Source of the DNA: Comamonas sp. KCTC 72670
Lineage (GTDB): Bacteria > Myxococcota > Myxococcia > Myxococcales > Myxococcaceae
Length of the DNA: 64,000 bases
Reading direction: 5' to 3'
NCBI GenBank assembly: GCA_014656495.1
Contig: BNCN01000018.1
Coordinates: 1 to 64,000, forward strand
Part shown: positions 35,176-44,165 of the stretch, one piece after another
Numbering within the stretch: the first letter of the stretch is position 1
Layout: each line of letters begins with the position of its first letter
Made by a program: the position numbers and the translations under genes
The notes under the pieces: model-generated
Databases searched by the model: none
Told to the model about the DNA's origin: nothing
Seen by the model: the letters and a program-made list of their open reading frames with translations, nothing else

Positions 35176-38034
35176 TCAGTTGCTGACGACGATGTTGAAG
35201 CTCTGCACGGCGAAGTTGCCCACGCCGTCGTTCATCCACAGGTCGAAGGTGTGCGCGCCGTTCACCATCTCCCGCGTGTCGAACTGCGCCGTCCACGTGC
35301 CGTCCGGCTGCTGCGTGCCCACGCGGATGCCAGACATGTCGCGGCTGAAGCCCACGTTCGTCACCGGACCGAAGTTGTCGGTGACGCGCGCGCGCACGGT
35401 GATGGTGCCGCTCACCGTGCTGCCCGCCGCCGGGCTGAGCAGCGTGGCCGTGGGCGCCTGCGTGTCGTAGTTCACGCGCCGCACGAGGGTGGACGTCATG
35501 CCCGTCTCGCTGACGACGGAGATGTTGAGCGTGTTCACGCCCGGCACCAGCGTCGCGGACGTCTGGATCTGACCGCCGCCGCGCGGCAGCGTGAAGGCGG
35601 GACCGCCGTTGACGCGCACGGTGGAGGCGGACACGGTCTGCACGTTGATGGCGTACTGGAACGTGTGGTTCGGCATGGGGCCGTAGAGCTGGCCGTCCGC
35701 GAAGTTGGTGCTGAGCACGGGCGTGCCCGCGTCCACCCACAGGTAGAGCAGCTTCTCCGTCACGTTGCCCGCGCTGTCGGTGGCGCGCACCAGGATGACC
35801 TGGTTGCCGTAGCTGACGTTCACCGGGTGCTCCACGGTGCCGTTGCCGAACTCGAGCAGCGAGCTGTTCACCCACTGCGTCTCCACGCGCACGGGCGTCT
35901 GGTCCTGCACCGACGAGCGCACGGTGACGATGGGCGTGCCCACGGCCGCGTTCTCCGCGGGGGACTCGATGGTGAGGATGGGGGCCACGCGGTCCACCGT
36001 GAGGTTGACCTGCTTGGTGGTGACGCCGCCGAAGCTGTCCCGCGCCGTCATCTGGATGATGTTGGGGCCTTCCTCCAGCGTGATGGAGGTGTAGATGAGG
36101 CCGCCGTTGCCCGGCGTGAGGACGATGGGCGCGCCGCCGTTGATGATGAACGCGGCGTAGGTGATGACGGCGCCCGGCGCGCGCGGCGTGGCGTAACCCC
36201 AGATGTCCAGCGCCGTCTCGCGGGTGAAGGCCGGCGGGTTGCCGATGGTGACCATGGGCGTGTCGTGGGGGAACGGGTCGATGACAATCGTGCGCGAGGC
36301 CGTGCTGCCCAGCAGGTTGGCCAGCGGCGCCTGCAGCTCCACGCCGGAGTACACCGCGCGGTAGTCCTGCGCGCCCGTGGCGGTCCACGAGTCCACGGGC
36401 GGCACCCAGTTGAAGGTGAAGAGCCCGTCACCGTCCGCGTCCACGTCCGCGCCCACCGGCACGCCGGCGACGTAGAAGGTGACGACGCCGTAGCCCGCGC
36501 CGCGGACCACCGCGCCGCCGTCCGTCACGCGCGCGGACAGCGTGGTGCCGTTGCCAATGGTGACGTGCGCGTTGGCCGCGGGCGACTGGATGGTGGTGAC
36601 CGTGGGGCGGCCCGTCACCGGCGGCAGGGGCGGGGTGTACGCATTCACGCGCGCCGAGCCCGTGACGCCGGGCGCGCCGCCGGACGCGGCGATGAGCGTC
36701 ACCTCGGAGGTCAGCGCGGGCAGCAGCAGGGGCGGCGCGGTGACGGTGACGGTGACGGTGCCCTCGCCGCCGGCGGGCAGGAAGAGGGTGACGGGGCTCA
36801 CCGACGCGGACCAGCCGGGCAGGCCGCCCTGGGTGCTCAGCGTGTACGTGTCCGCCTGGTAGCCGTGGTTCTTCACGTTGAAGGTGAAGGTCGTCTGCTG
36901 CGACGAGGGGCTGTTCAACTGCAGCTCCTGCCGGTCCGCGCCGACGACGGCGACGCGCACGCTGAAGTCACCGAAGCACGACAGGCCCAGGGCCGCGAAG
37001 GTGGTGGGGATGTCGAAGGTGGCCGAGCCCGTGCGCCAGCTGCCGTCGGCGGACTGGCGCGTCTTCATCCATTCAATGGCGTTGCGCAGGCGCGGGTCGG
37101 TGGCGGGCTCGCGGTCCGCGAGGCACAGCGCGTAGATGGCGCTGCCGGTTGCGAAGTCGTTGGCCGCCTCGTTGGGCAGGTTGCCCCAGCCGGCGTTGCC
37201 GGGCGAGGTGCGGGTGATGAGCCGCTCGGCCAGGGTGTTGATGGCGGTGGTGTTCGCGTTGCTGGGGCCCGGGCCCGCGGCCTTCAGGCCCAGCACCGTC
37301 CACGCCACCTGGAAGGTGTAGGGCATGCCGTTGCCGCCCGCCGAGGTGTCGTTGTTGTTCAGGTTGTTGCGCAGGTACGCGGCGGCGCGGTCCAGCGCGG
37401 CCTGGTACGCGGCGGCGCGCGCGGGGTCCACGCGCTGCTTCGCCTGGGCGATGCCCGTCATGATGCGCGCGGTGGTGGACACGCTGCCGTGGTCCACGGG
37501 GAAGTGCGCGTGGTCGGACGGCCAACGGCCGCTGGCCTCCTGCGTGGTCAGCGCCCAGTTGGCCGCGTTCACCAGCGAGGCGCTGTACTGCGTGGAGACG
37601 TTCTGGTCGTAGCCCGCCAGGCCGAAGACGGAGAAGGAGGTCTTCTCGTAGCGGAACGCGCTGCCCTCGTGAATCCAGGAGCCGTTGGCCAGCTGGTCAT
37701 TGCGGATGCGCTGGGCGAGCAGCTCCAGGTTGGCCAGGTTGGTGCGCCCGTTGCTCACGACGGCGTTCATGTCGTAGCCGTTGGCGCGGGCGCTGGACAG
37801 GCCGTACACCACGGCGCCCTGCCGGTGGCAGGCGACGCAGTTGTTCTCCTGCGTCCAGTGGACCACGTCCGAGCTCAGGAAGTTGATGGCCCGCTGCGTG
37901 GACTGGGTGTTCGTCTGGCTCTGCGCCGAGGCGGGGACCGCGAGGAGCAAGGACAGCACCGCCGCCAGCCGGAACAGCGCTGACGGCACGCGGCGCCACG
38001 CGGGCCGCTGGGTTTCGAGGGGCTTCAAGGTCAC
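35176..38034 (-). CDS. secreted CxxCH / alpha-alpha-toroid / Ig-like protein, paralogue B
   Basis: This is a paralogue of the protein ending at 29748, with 952 residues if GTG 38034 is used (ATG 38109 gives a longer N-terminus; neither has a good ribosome-binding site). The signal peptide FRLAAVLSLLLAVPASA is followed by NNCVACHRQGAVVYGL (C66, C69, H70). Toroid repeats follow (WMKTRQSADGSWRTG near residue 330), then five or so Ig-like domains ending in a C-terminal domain shared with paralogue A (LDTRELVDGEHTVEVWMDDHAGNF in A, FDTREMVNGAHTFDLWMNDGVGNF in B). The two have the same layout throughout, so they arose by duplication. The role is unknown. Confidence 0.82.
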   Translation of the reverse strand: MTLKPLETQRPAWRRVPSALFRLAAVLSLLLAVPASAQSQTNTQSTQRAINFLSSDVVHWTQENNCVACHRQGAVVYGLSSARANGYDMNAVVSNGRTNLANLELLAQRIRNDQLANGSWIHEGSAFRYEKTSFSVFGLAGYDQNVSTQYSASLVNAANWALTTQEASGRWPSDHAHFPVDHGSVSTTARIMTGIAQAKQRVDPARAAAYQAALDRAAAYLRNNLNNNDTSAGGNGMPYTFQVAWTVLGLKAAGPGPSNANTTAINTLAERLITRTSPGNAGWGNLPNEAANDFATGSAIYALCLADREPATDPRLRNAIEWMKTRQSADGSWRTGSATFDIPTTFAALGLSCFGDFSVRVAVVGADRQELQLNSPSSQQTTFTFNVKNHGYQADTYTLSTQGGLPGWSASVSPVTLFLPAGGEGTVTVTVTAPPLLLPALTSEVTLIAASGGAPGVTGSARVNAYTPPLPPVTGRPTVTTIQSPAANAHVTIGNGTTLSARVTDGGAVVRGAGYGVVTFYVAGVPVGADVDADGDGLFTFNWVPPVDSWTATGAQDYRAVYSGVELQAPLANLLGSTASRTIVIDPFPHDTPMVTIGNPPAFTRETALDIWGYATPRAPGAVITYAAFIINGGAPIVLTPGNGGLIYTSITLEEGPNIIQMTARDSFGGVTTKQVNLTVDRVAPILTIESPAENAAVGTPIVTVRSSVQDQTPVRVETQWVNSSLLEFGNGTVEHPVNVSYGNQVILVRATDSAGNVTEKLLYLWVDAGTPVLSTNFADGQLYGPMPNHTFQYAINVQTVSASTVRVNGGPAFTLPRGGGQIQTSATLVPGVNTLNISVVSETGMTSTLVRRVNYDTQAPTATLLSPAAGSTVSGTITVRARVTDNFGPVTNVGFSRDMSGIRVGTQQPDGTWTAQFDTREMVNGAHTFDLWMNDGVGNFAVQSFNIVVSN

Positions 38035-38281
38035 TCCGAAAGACGTGGATGCCGGAATTGGCACCCAGCGCTGCTTCCGCGAGGAGCACCCAGGACGCAC
38101 GACGGCCATGGCCGGACGAAGCGCGGGGCGTTTCGTCCGGGTGGGGGAAGTCTGACGGCTTGGAGAGCATCCCCCCGGACGGCGCGATTAGAGGAATACT
38201 CCAGTTTTGTTGGAACTGTCCAGCCCTGCAGGTCTCGATTGAGTCACAAGATGTGCGGGGTTGGATTGACCCTCTGGGATT

Positions 38282-39247
38282 TCAATTTCCAACAATATCG
38301 AAGGGCTGGCCCAGGCCGCGGGCGAGGGCGGCGTCGTAGAGGGCGCGGGCGAGGGCGACGTCCTGGAGGGCGAGGCCGGTGGAGTCGAAGACGGTGATGT
38401 CGGCGTCGCTGGCGCGGCCGGGCTTCTTGCCGGCGACGACCTCGCCCAGGGTGCCGGCGAGCTGCTCGGGGCGCAGGAGGCCGTCGTGCAGCGGGACGTT
38501 GACCTCGCCGGAGTGGAGGGCCTGCTCGGTGTCGTCGATGAAGACGCGGCCCTCGGTGAGCAGGCGCGGATCCAGCTCCTGCTTGCCGGGGGCGTCGGCG
38601 CCCATGGCGTTGATGTGGGCGCCGGGCTGGAACCACTCGCGCTTCACGACGGGGGCGCGGGCGGGGGTGGCGGTGCTGACGATGTCGGCGCCGCAGGCCT
38701 CCTGGGCGCTGACGATGCGGCCGCCCTTCTCGGCCTGGAGCGCCTTGGCGGCGGCCTCGGAGGTGTCGGAGAGCAGCAGCTCCAGGGTGTCGCCGTAGAT
38801 GGCGCGGTGGGAGTCGATGAGCACGCGGGCCTGCACGCCGCAGCCGATGAGGCCCAGGGTGCGGGGCTGCTTCTTGGCGAGGAACTTGGAGGCCACGCCG
38901 CCGGCGGCGCCGGTGCGCCAGGCGGTGAGCAGGGTGCCGTCGAGGATGGCGAGCGGGGACGCGGTGTCCGGGTCGCTGAGGATGTAGAGGGCGCGGACGG
39001 TGGGCAGCCCGTGCTTCTCCGGGTTGCGCGGATGGGCGTTGACCCACTTCACGCCCGCGGCGCCGTCGAGGAACGCCGGCATGGCGCGGAAGTCGCCGTC
39101 ATACTTCGGCAGGGACAGGTACACCTTGGGCGGCATCAACGACTCGCCGAGGCCGTGGGCACGGAAGGCCCGCTCGACGGCGGTGAGGCCGAGCTCGACG
39201 GTGTAGAGGCTGCGGAGGTCCTTCGCGCTGAGGATGAGGGTGGGCAT
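38282..39247 (-). CDS. ornithine cyclodeaminase / mu-crystallin family dehydrogenase
   Basis: The 321-residue NAD(P)-dependent enzyme starts at ATG 39247 (MPTLILSAKDLRSL). MPPKVYLSLPKYDGDFRAMPAFL and VKWVNAHPRNPEKHGLPTVRALYILSDPDTASPLAILDG form the substrate-binding half. The Rossmann motif is LGLIGCGVQARVLIDSHRAI near residue 130, and DADITVFDSTGLALQDVALA is the C-terminal family signature. Family members convert ornithine to proline with ammonia loss, or act as alanine dehydrogenase or ketimine reductase; which applies here cannot be read from sequence. Confidence 0.9.
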   Translation of the reverse strand: MPTLILSAKDLRSLYTVELGLTAVERAFRAHGLGESLMPPKVYLSLPKYDGDFRAMPAFLDGAAGVKWVNAHPRNPEKHGLPTVRALYILSDPDTASPLAILDGTLLTAWRTGAAGGVASKFLAKKQPRTLGLIGCGVQARVLIDSHRAIYGDTLELLLSDTSEAAAKALQAEKGGRIVSAQEACGADIVSTATPARAPVVKREWFQPGAHINAMGADAPGKQELDPRLLTEGRVFIDDTEQALHSGEVNVPLHDGLLRPEQLAGTLGEVVAGKKPGRASDADITVFDSTGLALQDVALARALYDAALARGLGQPFDIVGN

Positions 39248-39267
39248 GGCGGCGCTATATAGCGAAG

Positions 39268-39693
39268 CTACGCCGGTTGCGCGTCCACCCACTCCGCCAG
39301 GATGTCCGCGTGGCACGGACCGGGCTTGCACCAGCAGCCCAGGCGTTTGCCGCGTAACGTCAGGGCGGCGGCGCGGAACTCCGCGTCATGCCGGGTGCGC
39401 AGCGTCAGGTACCAGCGGTAGGCGTCGAAGGCGTCCGCCTCCGGGCCCATGCGGCGCCGGGCCTCCTCGCGGATGCGCTCCTGCTCCGCCTCCGGCAGCG
39501 CGCCCAGCCAGGGCTCGAAGTAGGCGCGCAGCATGGCGCCCGGAGTGCGCACGCCCCCGGGCTTGAACGGGTTGCCGAAGCGGCCGGGCACCGGGTTGCG
39601 AGGGCTCGGCTTCGCATAGGCGCGGAACGCCCGGCCCACGTACACGTCGCAGGCGTCGTGGACATGGACCGCCGTGGTGCGCGTCACGGTCAT
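39268..39693 (-). CDS. DUF4326-domain protein
   Basis: This 141-residue protein starts at ATG 39693, five bases after an AGGTGA box; a GTG nine bases upstream is an alternative. The pattern VYVGRAFRAYAKPSPRNPVPGRFGNPF near the N-terminus and LRGKRLGCWCKPGPCHADILAEWVD at the C-terminus match DUF4326, with a likely metal-binding C-x-C...C-H-A-D cluster. The biochemical function of the family is not established. The gene stands between the cyclodeaminase and a lipoprotein gene, all on the minus strand. Confidence 0.85.
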   Translation of the reverse strand: MTVTRTTAVHVHDACDVYVGRAFRAYAKPSPRNPVPGRFGNPFKPGGVRTPGAMLRAYFEPWLGALPEAEQERIREEARRRMGPEADAFDAYRWYLTLRTRHDAEFRAAALTLRGKRLGCWCKPGPCHADILAEWVDAQPA

Positions 39694-39712
39694 CGGCGTC
39701 ACCTCACTTGTC

Positions 39713-39997
39713 CTACTTCTTCCCCGGGCGCTTCTTGCCCGTGGCGGGCGCGACGACGGGCTCGGGCGGCTTCTCCGCCTCGGCCTTCAGCACGTCGCGC
39801 TCCTCCACCACCTGCGCGAGCTGCGTCTCCAGTTCGCCGACGCGCTCCTTCAGCTTCGCGTTCTCGTCGCGCAGCGTGTCCGCGTCCTTCTTCGCCGAGC
39901 TCGCCTCCACGCGCGCCCGCGTCAGCTCGCGCGACGACGTGCACCCCACGGCGAGGGGAACCACCGCCAACGACACCACCGTCATCCATGCCTTCAT
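39713..39997 (-). CDS. coiled-coil lipoprotein
   Basis: The 94-residue product starts at ATG 39997 with an AGGAG box. The signal sequence MKAWMTVVSLAVVPLAVGC ends in a lipobox Cys at residue 19. The mature part is a continuous heptad-rich helix (ASSAKKDADTLRDENAKLKERVGELETQLAQVVEERDVLKAEAE), followed by a Pro/Lys-rich tail (KKRPGKK). It resembles small Lpp-like envelope spacers, although the basic tail is not diagnostic. The stop lies only 20 bases before the DUF4326 start, suggesting that the order of expression is lipoprotein then DUF4326. Confidence 0.8.
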   Translation of the reverse strand: MKAWMTVVSLAVVPLAVGCTSSRELTRARVEASSAKKDADTLRDENAKLKERVGELETQLAQVVEERDVLKAEAEKPPEPVVAPATGKKRPGKK

Positions 39998-40099
39998 GTG
40001 ATTCAGCTCCTGGACGCCTGGGCCCATGGCCCTGAGTCCGGGAGGACCGGCGTCACGGCGCGAAGCGTAGACATGGAGCGCGCACCACCGGAAGGCGTG

Positions 40100-40837
40100 T
40101 CAATTGATTGCATCTCCAACGACATGCTCGCCGACCTCGTGAATCCACACGTGCTCCATCCCCCACGTGAAGAGGAGCCGGTGCCGCGACACCACCGTGA
40201 TGCCCGGCGCCTCCACCGGCCGCGTCACCGTCAGGATGCGGGTGCCCGGACGGCAGGCGCGGAAGCGCTCCACGAGCCGGGCGCGCGTCTGCGGCGTCAG
40301 CGCCGTCCAGTTGGTGAAGACATGCGTGGCGTCCTGGAGGTCCGCCTGCATCGCGTCGCCCAGCACGAGCTGCGCGCCCGCCCGCTCCACGGGCTTTCGC
40401 GCCAGGGCGACGTGGTGCTGCATCAGCTCGATGCCCACGGCCTGTGCGCCCAGCCAGCGCGCGGCCAGCAGCGTGCGGCCGCGTCCCGCCCCCAGGTCCA
40501 CCAGCCGCGAGCCGGGGCCCAGGCCCGCCTTCCAGAAGAGCCACACGCCCGTGTGCACGGGCATCTCGCCGTACATCAGCTCCTTGAGAATCTGCCCGCT
40601 GGCCTGGAGCACCCGCCGCACCTCGAAGGACTGCTTCAGGCGGTAGGGCGAGACGAAGACTTCGCGCAGCCAGATGCCCAGGTAGGGCGGAAGCAGCCGG
40701 GGCCGGCGCAGCAGGAGCAACACGTCCGCGAGCCGGGTGAACAGCTCGATGAACATGACGCAGACGCGCAGGACGACGAGCGCCGGCAGGGACATGGCGT
40801 AGTCGTCATCGGCCGGCGCGTCGTGCTGGGGCTTCAC
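40100..40837 (-). CDS. membrane-associated SAM-dependent methyltransferase
   Basis: The 245-residue frame starts at GTG 40837, which overlaps the stop of the preceding gene as GTGA; ATG 40795 is an alternative. An N-terminal hydrophobic helix (ALVVLRVCVMFIELFTRLADVLLLL) precedes the methyltransferase core with SAM motif SRLVDLGAGRGRTLLAARWLG near residue 110, ELMQHHVALARK and a post-I Asp in LVLGDAMQADL. It is the last gene of the five-gene operon that runs left from 45477. The substrate is unknown; its position beside the metallopeptidase suggests modification or maturation within this module. Confidence 0.85.
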   Translation of the reverse strand: MKPQHDAPADDDYAMSLPALVVLRVCVMFIELFTRLADVLLLLRRPRLLPPYLGIWLREVFVSPYRLKQSFEVRRVLQASGQILKELMYGEMPVHTGVWLFWKAGLGPGSRLVDLGAGRGRTLLAARWLGAQAVGIELMQHHVALARKPVERAGAQLVLGDAMQADLQDATHVFTNWTALTPQTRARLVERFRACRPGTRILTVTRPVEAPGITVVSRHRLLFTWGMEHVWIHEVGEHVVGDAIN

Positions 40838-41898
40838 CGGCGGCGGCTCCCCAGGTCCAACATGTCCCGCGTCACCACGGCCATCCGCGTGGGGCCGCTC
40901 ATCGCCTCGCCGCAGAAGGCGTAGACGAAGTGCGTCTGGGCCTTCCCCCTGAAGGCGGGGTGCTGGAAGAGGTCGTACTCGAAGTGCCCCGTCACCTGGG
41001 CGCCCGCTTCCACGGGCGTGTCCTGGAAGCAGGGGACGCGCAGGGAGATGACCTCGGCGGCGCCGGTGCGGCTGCCAATCACCACCAGGGACACGGGGAT
41101 GATGGCCACCGGGCGAGGCTGGCCGTGGCCGTCGTCGTCCTCGCCCTGCTCCGGCGCTGGCTCGGGCTTCGGCGGAACCCGCTCGTGGGCGAGCACGGGC
41201 ACCTGGAAGGTGCCGCGGATCCACGCGGGCTTCCCGGGCTCGTACAGGAACACGCGCTCACCGTGCACGGCGATTCCGGGCGCCTCGGGCACGGGAGGAC
41301 TGTCCGGCCGGGCCTGGAACTGGCGTTCGTCCTCGCCAGGGGCGTACCGCACGGGCTCGGGCGGGGGCGGCTGCTGCTTCAGGGCCTCCAGGAAGCGGGT
41401 GACCGCTTCGTCCTGGTAGCCGGGGACGGAGCGGGTGACCTGGACCTGCACGCGGTTGGACGTGCGGTCCAGCATCAGCGCCATCAGCAGGTAGGTGCCG
41501 GGTTGCTGCATCGTCTCCAAACGGAGCGCATCCGTCTGCTCGACGATGGCCATGGCGCCGTTCCCCGGAGGCGCTGGGTCCGAGTCGCTCTGGTCGAACA
41601 GGCCTGGCTGCTCGGGCGGCTCGACCAGCGGGGTGATGTCGAGCGCTCGGTCCTCCAATCGCACGCCCACGAGGTGGCCCGTGCTCCACAAGTCATAGAT
41701 GCGCGCGTCCTGCTGCTTCACCGCGTACAACGACAGCAGGGGGATGCGGTCGGCCGTCCGGAGGTCGGCCCTGGCGGGCGCGTCCAGGAACAGCCCATAG
41801 CGGTCCTCGGGGATGAACTTGCGCAGCACCCGGGAGCTGAACTTGAACGGGTCCGTCCAGTAGTCCTGACCCTCGATTTCGAAGATGCCCGGTGCCAT
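40834..41898 (-). CDS. hypothetical protein of the metallopeptidase operon
   Basis: This 354-residue soluble protein starts at ATG 41898, five bases after the metallopeptidase stop, so the genes are coupled. The N-terminus reads MAPGIFEIEGQDYWTDPFKFSSRVLRKFIPEDRYGLFLDAP. The middle has a low-complexity Glu/Pro/Asp linker (KPEPAPEQGEDDDGHGQ). The C-terminal half has beta-strand patterns and a YDLFQHPAFRGKAQTHFVYAFCGEAMSGP segment. I see no transmembrane helix, signal or known catalytic motif. It may be a partner, adaptor or immunity-like factor for the metallopeptidase. Confidence 0.75.
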   Translation of the reverse strand: MAPGIFEIEGQDYWTDPFKFSSRVLRKFIPEDRYGLFLDAPARADLRTADRIPLLSLYAVKQQDARIYDLWSTGHLVGVRLEDRALDITPLVEPPEQPGLFDQSDSDPAPPGNGAMAIVEQTDALRLETMQQPGTYLLMALMLDRTSNRVQVQVTRSVPGYQDEAVTRFLEALKQQPPPPEPVRYAPGEDERQFQARPDSPPVPEAPGIAVHGERVFLYEPGKPAWIRGTFQVPVLAHERVPPKPEPAPEQGEDDDGHGQPRPVAIIPVSLVVIGSRTGAAEVISLRVPCFQDTPVEAGAQVTGHFEYDLFQHPAFRGKAQTHFVYAFCGEAMSGPTRMAVVTRDMLDLGSRRR

Positions 41899-41903
41899 GT
41901 CCG

Positions 41904-44141
41904 CTAGGCCTTCCAGTTCGTGGTGATGTCGAGCGCGTCGCTGGCCTTGATGTAGCGCGTGCACTCCGGGCAGTAACTGAACGGCACCGCGTTCATCTGG
42001 TTGCCAGCGCCGAACAGGACGCAGTTGGTGTCGAGCATGTAGCCGGGAAGGTTGAAGCTCTTGACGCTCAGGTCCCTCCCCGCGGCCTTCAGGCCATGCG
42101 CGCAGTGCGCGCCCTTGTGTCCGCGGCCCGCATAGAAGTACCCCGCCGGGATGAAGGCGTCGAAGGGGACACCCGGAATCTGGTGCCGGGTGATGCGGCC
42201 CCGGCCGTCCGTCGCGGCACCCTTGTTCTCGATGTACGCGTGGCCCAGGTTGTGGCCGATTTCATGGCACAGCGTCCGCGCCACGCCCTCGGCGGTGCCC
42301 AGGCCCATGCACGGCGTCATGCGAATCTTCCCTTGAAGGGCGTTGGCGTTCGCGCCCATCTGGAAGTGGCGAAGCCCCACGGTGACCACGATGCGGTGCT
42401 CGTAGCCATTCCAGTTCGTCAGGTATTGGCCCGGGTCCTGCGGGTCGACGCTGGGCAGCTTGATCTTGAACCGCTTCGCCGTATCGAAGTCGACCCACTT
42501 CGAGGCCTCCGCCTGGGTCGTGGGGAGCACCTCCGTGATGTCCCACTGGTCCCAGAGGGAGTTGAGGTGGGTCTGCCCGGGCTCCGCCTCCTGCCAGATG
42601 ACGTCCCGCGACAGCCAGTCGGTCGTGCCCATCCGCCGGAAGCCGGTGATGCGCCAGTAGACCCTCTCCACGCCCCACAGGTCATCGGCGCTCGTGCATA
42701 CCGGGTTGCGCAGGGCGGTGAGCAGTCCAGGGGGTGTCGTGTGGTTCACGTCGGTGGGTGTGTGCTCGAAGGTGGCCACGTACTCGCCGGGCGTCGCGGC
42801 GCTCACGCTCGCGTCATCGTCGGACAGCGTCTTGGGCAGCATGTCCGTCCAGACGAGCATGAGCCGGCGAGGGTCCGCGGGAGGGCTTGCGAGGACGCGG
42901 TCCCGGAGGGCATCCAGGTCCGAGGGGGACAGGAACGTGCAGTTCTGGAGCGGGTTGAGCATGTCGAGGACGTACGCGCCCGGCAGGATGAAGGTGTCCA
43001 CCCCGCCGCGTGCCGACAGCAGGGCGTTGATGTCGGCGTCCGTGTAGACGGCGCGGAAGGCGTCGGGGAACGTCAGCTCGATGAACAGCGGATCGAGGAT
43101 GCGCTTGATGGCGGCCTCGAAGGTCGGGTGCGGCCCGGGGGCCGCGTCGTCGTTGTTGACGATGGTGTCCCAGCCTTGCCGCAGGCTGCTGTGGGGGACG
43201 ACGAACTCGGACTCCAGCCGCCGCCAGTTGCACACCCAGAGCTCGTCGTCGCCCGTGCCGTCATCGAAGCCGACCTGGATGTGACACATGTCGCCGCCGG
43301 CGTAGCCGAGCTGGACATGGAACACACAGCTGCCGCCATTCGCGGGCAGGGCGAGCTGTGCCTTGTAGACGAGGTCCGCCGTGCCGGGCGCCGCGCTCGG
43401 GTCGGTGCTGGGCTGGTCCATGCCGTTGATGACGAGCGCGGGGCGGGGCGTGGTCCGCTTGCTGTTGGTGGCCTTGAAGGTGACGCACACGCTGATCTTC
43501 TGGTCCTTCAAGCCGAGCGCCCGGTCATGCGGGGCCACCTCCACCCGCATGAGGTTTCCCTTCTCCGTGCCATCGGTGATGGGGAGGTTCACGTACTGCT
43601 TGAAGGGGGAGGCCTCGGCCTTGCCATCGGTGTGCGAGACGATTCTCGCCGTCCACGGGAGCTGGGAGACCTCGAGCGCGTAGCTCGCGGCTTCGTCCGC
43701 GGAGGCCGTCTTCTTCTCCAGCCTCCAGGGTGAGACGGCGTCGAAGCTGTAGGCTTCCTTCTCGAGGGGGCCCGCCCACTTGCCGCCCGTCACGGTGGGC
43801 TTCTCGGACTTCTCACCCTGCCGCAGCGCGAAGGTGAAGCCCTCCGCGGAGCCCTTCGCGCCCGCCTGCAGCTTGACGTCGAGCTTCAACGTCTTGGGCC
43901 AGACGCGGAAGGTCTCCGTGCCCGAGAGGAGGTCCTCCTGCTCCGGCAGCTTGTAGTTCCACGAGATGACGTAGTTCTCCATGCCCGCGGGGACCTTGCC
44001 GCAGGTGTGCTCGTGGCTCGTCGCCGTCGCCTTCTCTTCCTTGCCCTTGCCGTCGGTGTTGAAGAGGGTGAACTCGACGGCTTCCTCGGTCCCGATGCCC
44101 TTCAGCTTGAGGGTGTCGCCTTCGTAGACCTCGTTTGGCAC
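41904..44141 (-). CDS. zincin metallopeptidase, candidate secreted effector
   Basis: This 745-residue protein has HEIGHNLGH at residues 626-634 (His626, Glu627, His630, His634), the extended HExxHxxGH zinc site of metzincins. A cysteine precedes it and a Cys-rich end follows (SYCPECTRYI). The N-terminal 250 residues are beta-rich, Ig-like segments (TLKLKGIGTEEAVEFTLF, WNYKLPEQEDLLSGTETF, LDVKLQAG) and there is no signal peptide. A large non-catalytic region (residues about 250-600) separates the two. No signal peptide plus beta-sandwich N-terminus plus toxin-like enzyme suggests export by a specialised machine such as type VI secretion; this is inference. Confidence 0.82.
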   Translation of the reverse strand: MPNEVYEGDTLKLKGIGTEEAVEFTLFNTDGKGKEEKATATSHEHTCGKVPAGMENYVISWNYKLPEQEDLLSGTETFRVWPKTLKLDVKLQAGAKGSAEGFTFALRQGEKSEKPTVTGGKWAGPLEKEAYSFDAVSPWRLEKKTASADEAASYALEVSQLPWTARIVSHTDGKAEASPFKQYVNLPITDGTEKGNLMRVEVAPHDRALGLKDQKISVCVTFKATNSKRTTPRPALVINGMDQPSTDPSAAPGTADLVYKAQLALPANGGSCVFHVQLGYAGGDMCHIQVGFDDGTGDDELWVCNWRRLESEFVVPHSSLRQGWDTIVNNDDAAPGPHPTFEAAIKRILDPLFIELTFPDAFRAVYTDADINALLSARGGVDTFILPGAYVLDMLNPLQNCTFLSPSDLDALRDRVLASPPADPRRLMLVWTDMLPKTLSDDDASVSAATPGEYVATFEHTPTDVNHTTPPGLLTALRNPVCTSADDLWGVERVYWRITGFRRMGTTDWLSRDVIWQEAEPGQTHLNSLWDQWDITEVLPTTQAEASKWVDFDTAKRFKIKLPSVDPQDPGQYLTNWNGYEHRIVVTVGLRHFQMGANANALQGKIRMTPCMGLGTAEGVARTLCHEIGHNLGHAYIENKGAATDGRGRITRHQIPGVPFDAFIPAGYFYAGRGHKGAHCAHGLKAAGRDLSVKSFNLPGYMLDTNCVLFGAGNQMNAVPFSYCPECTRYIKASDALDITTNWKA

Positions 44142-44165
44142 GTTGAACTCCTTGTCGAGAGGGGC

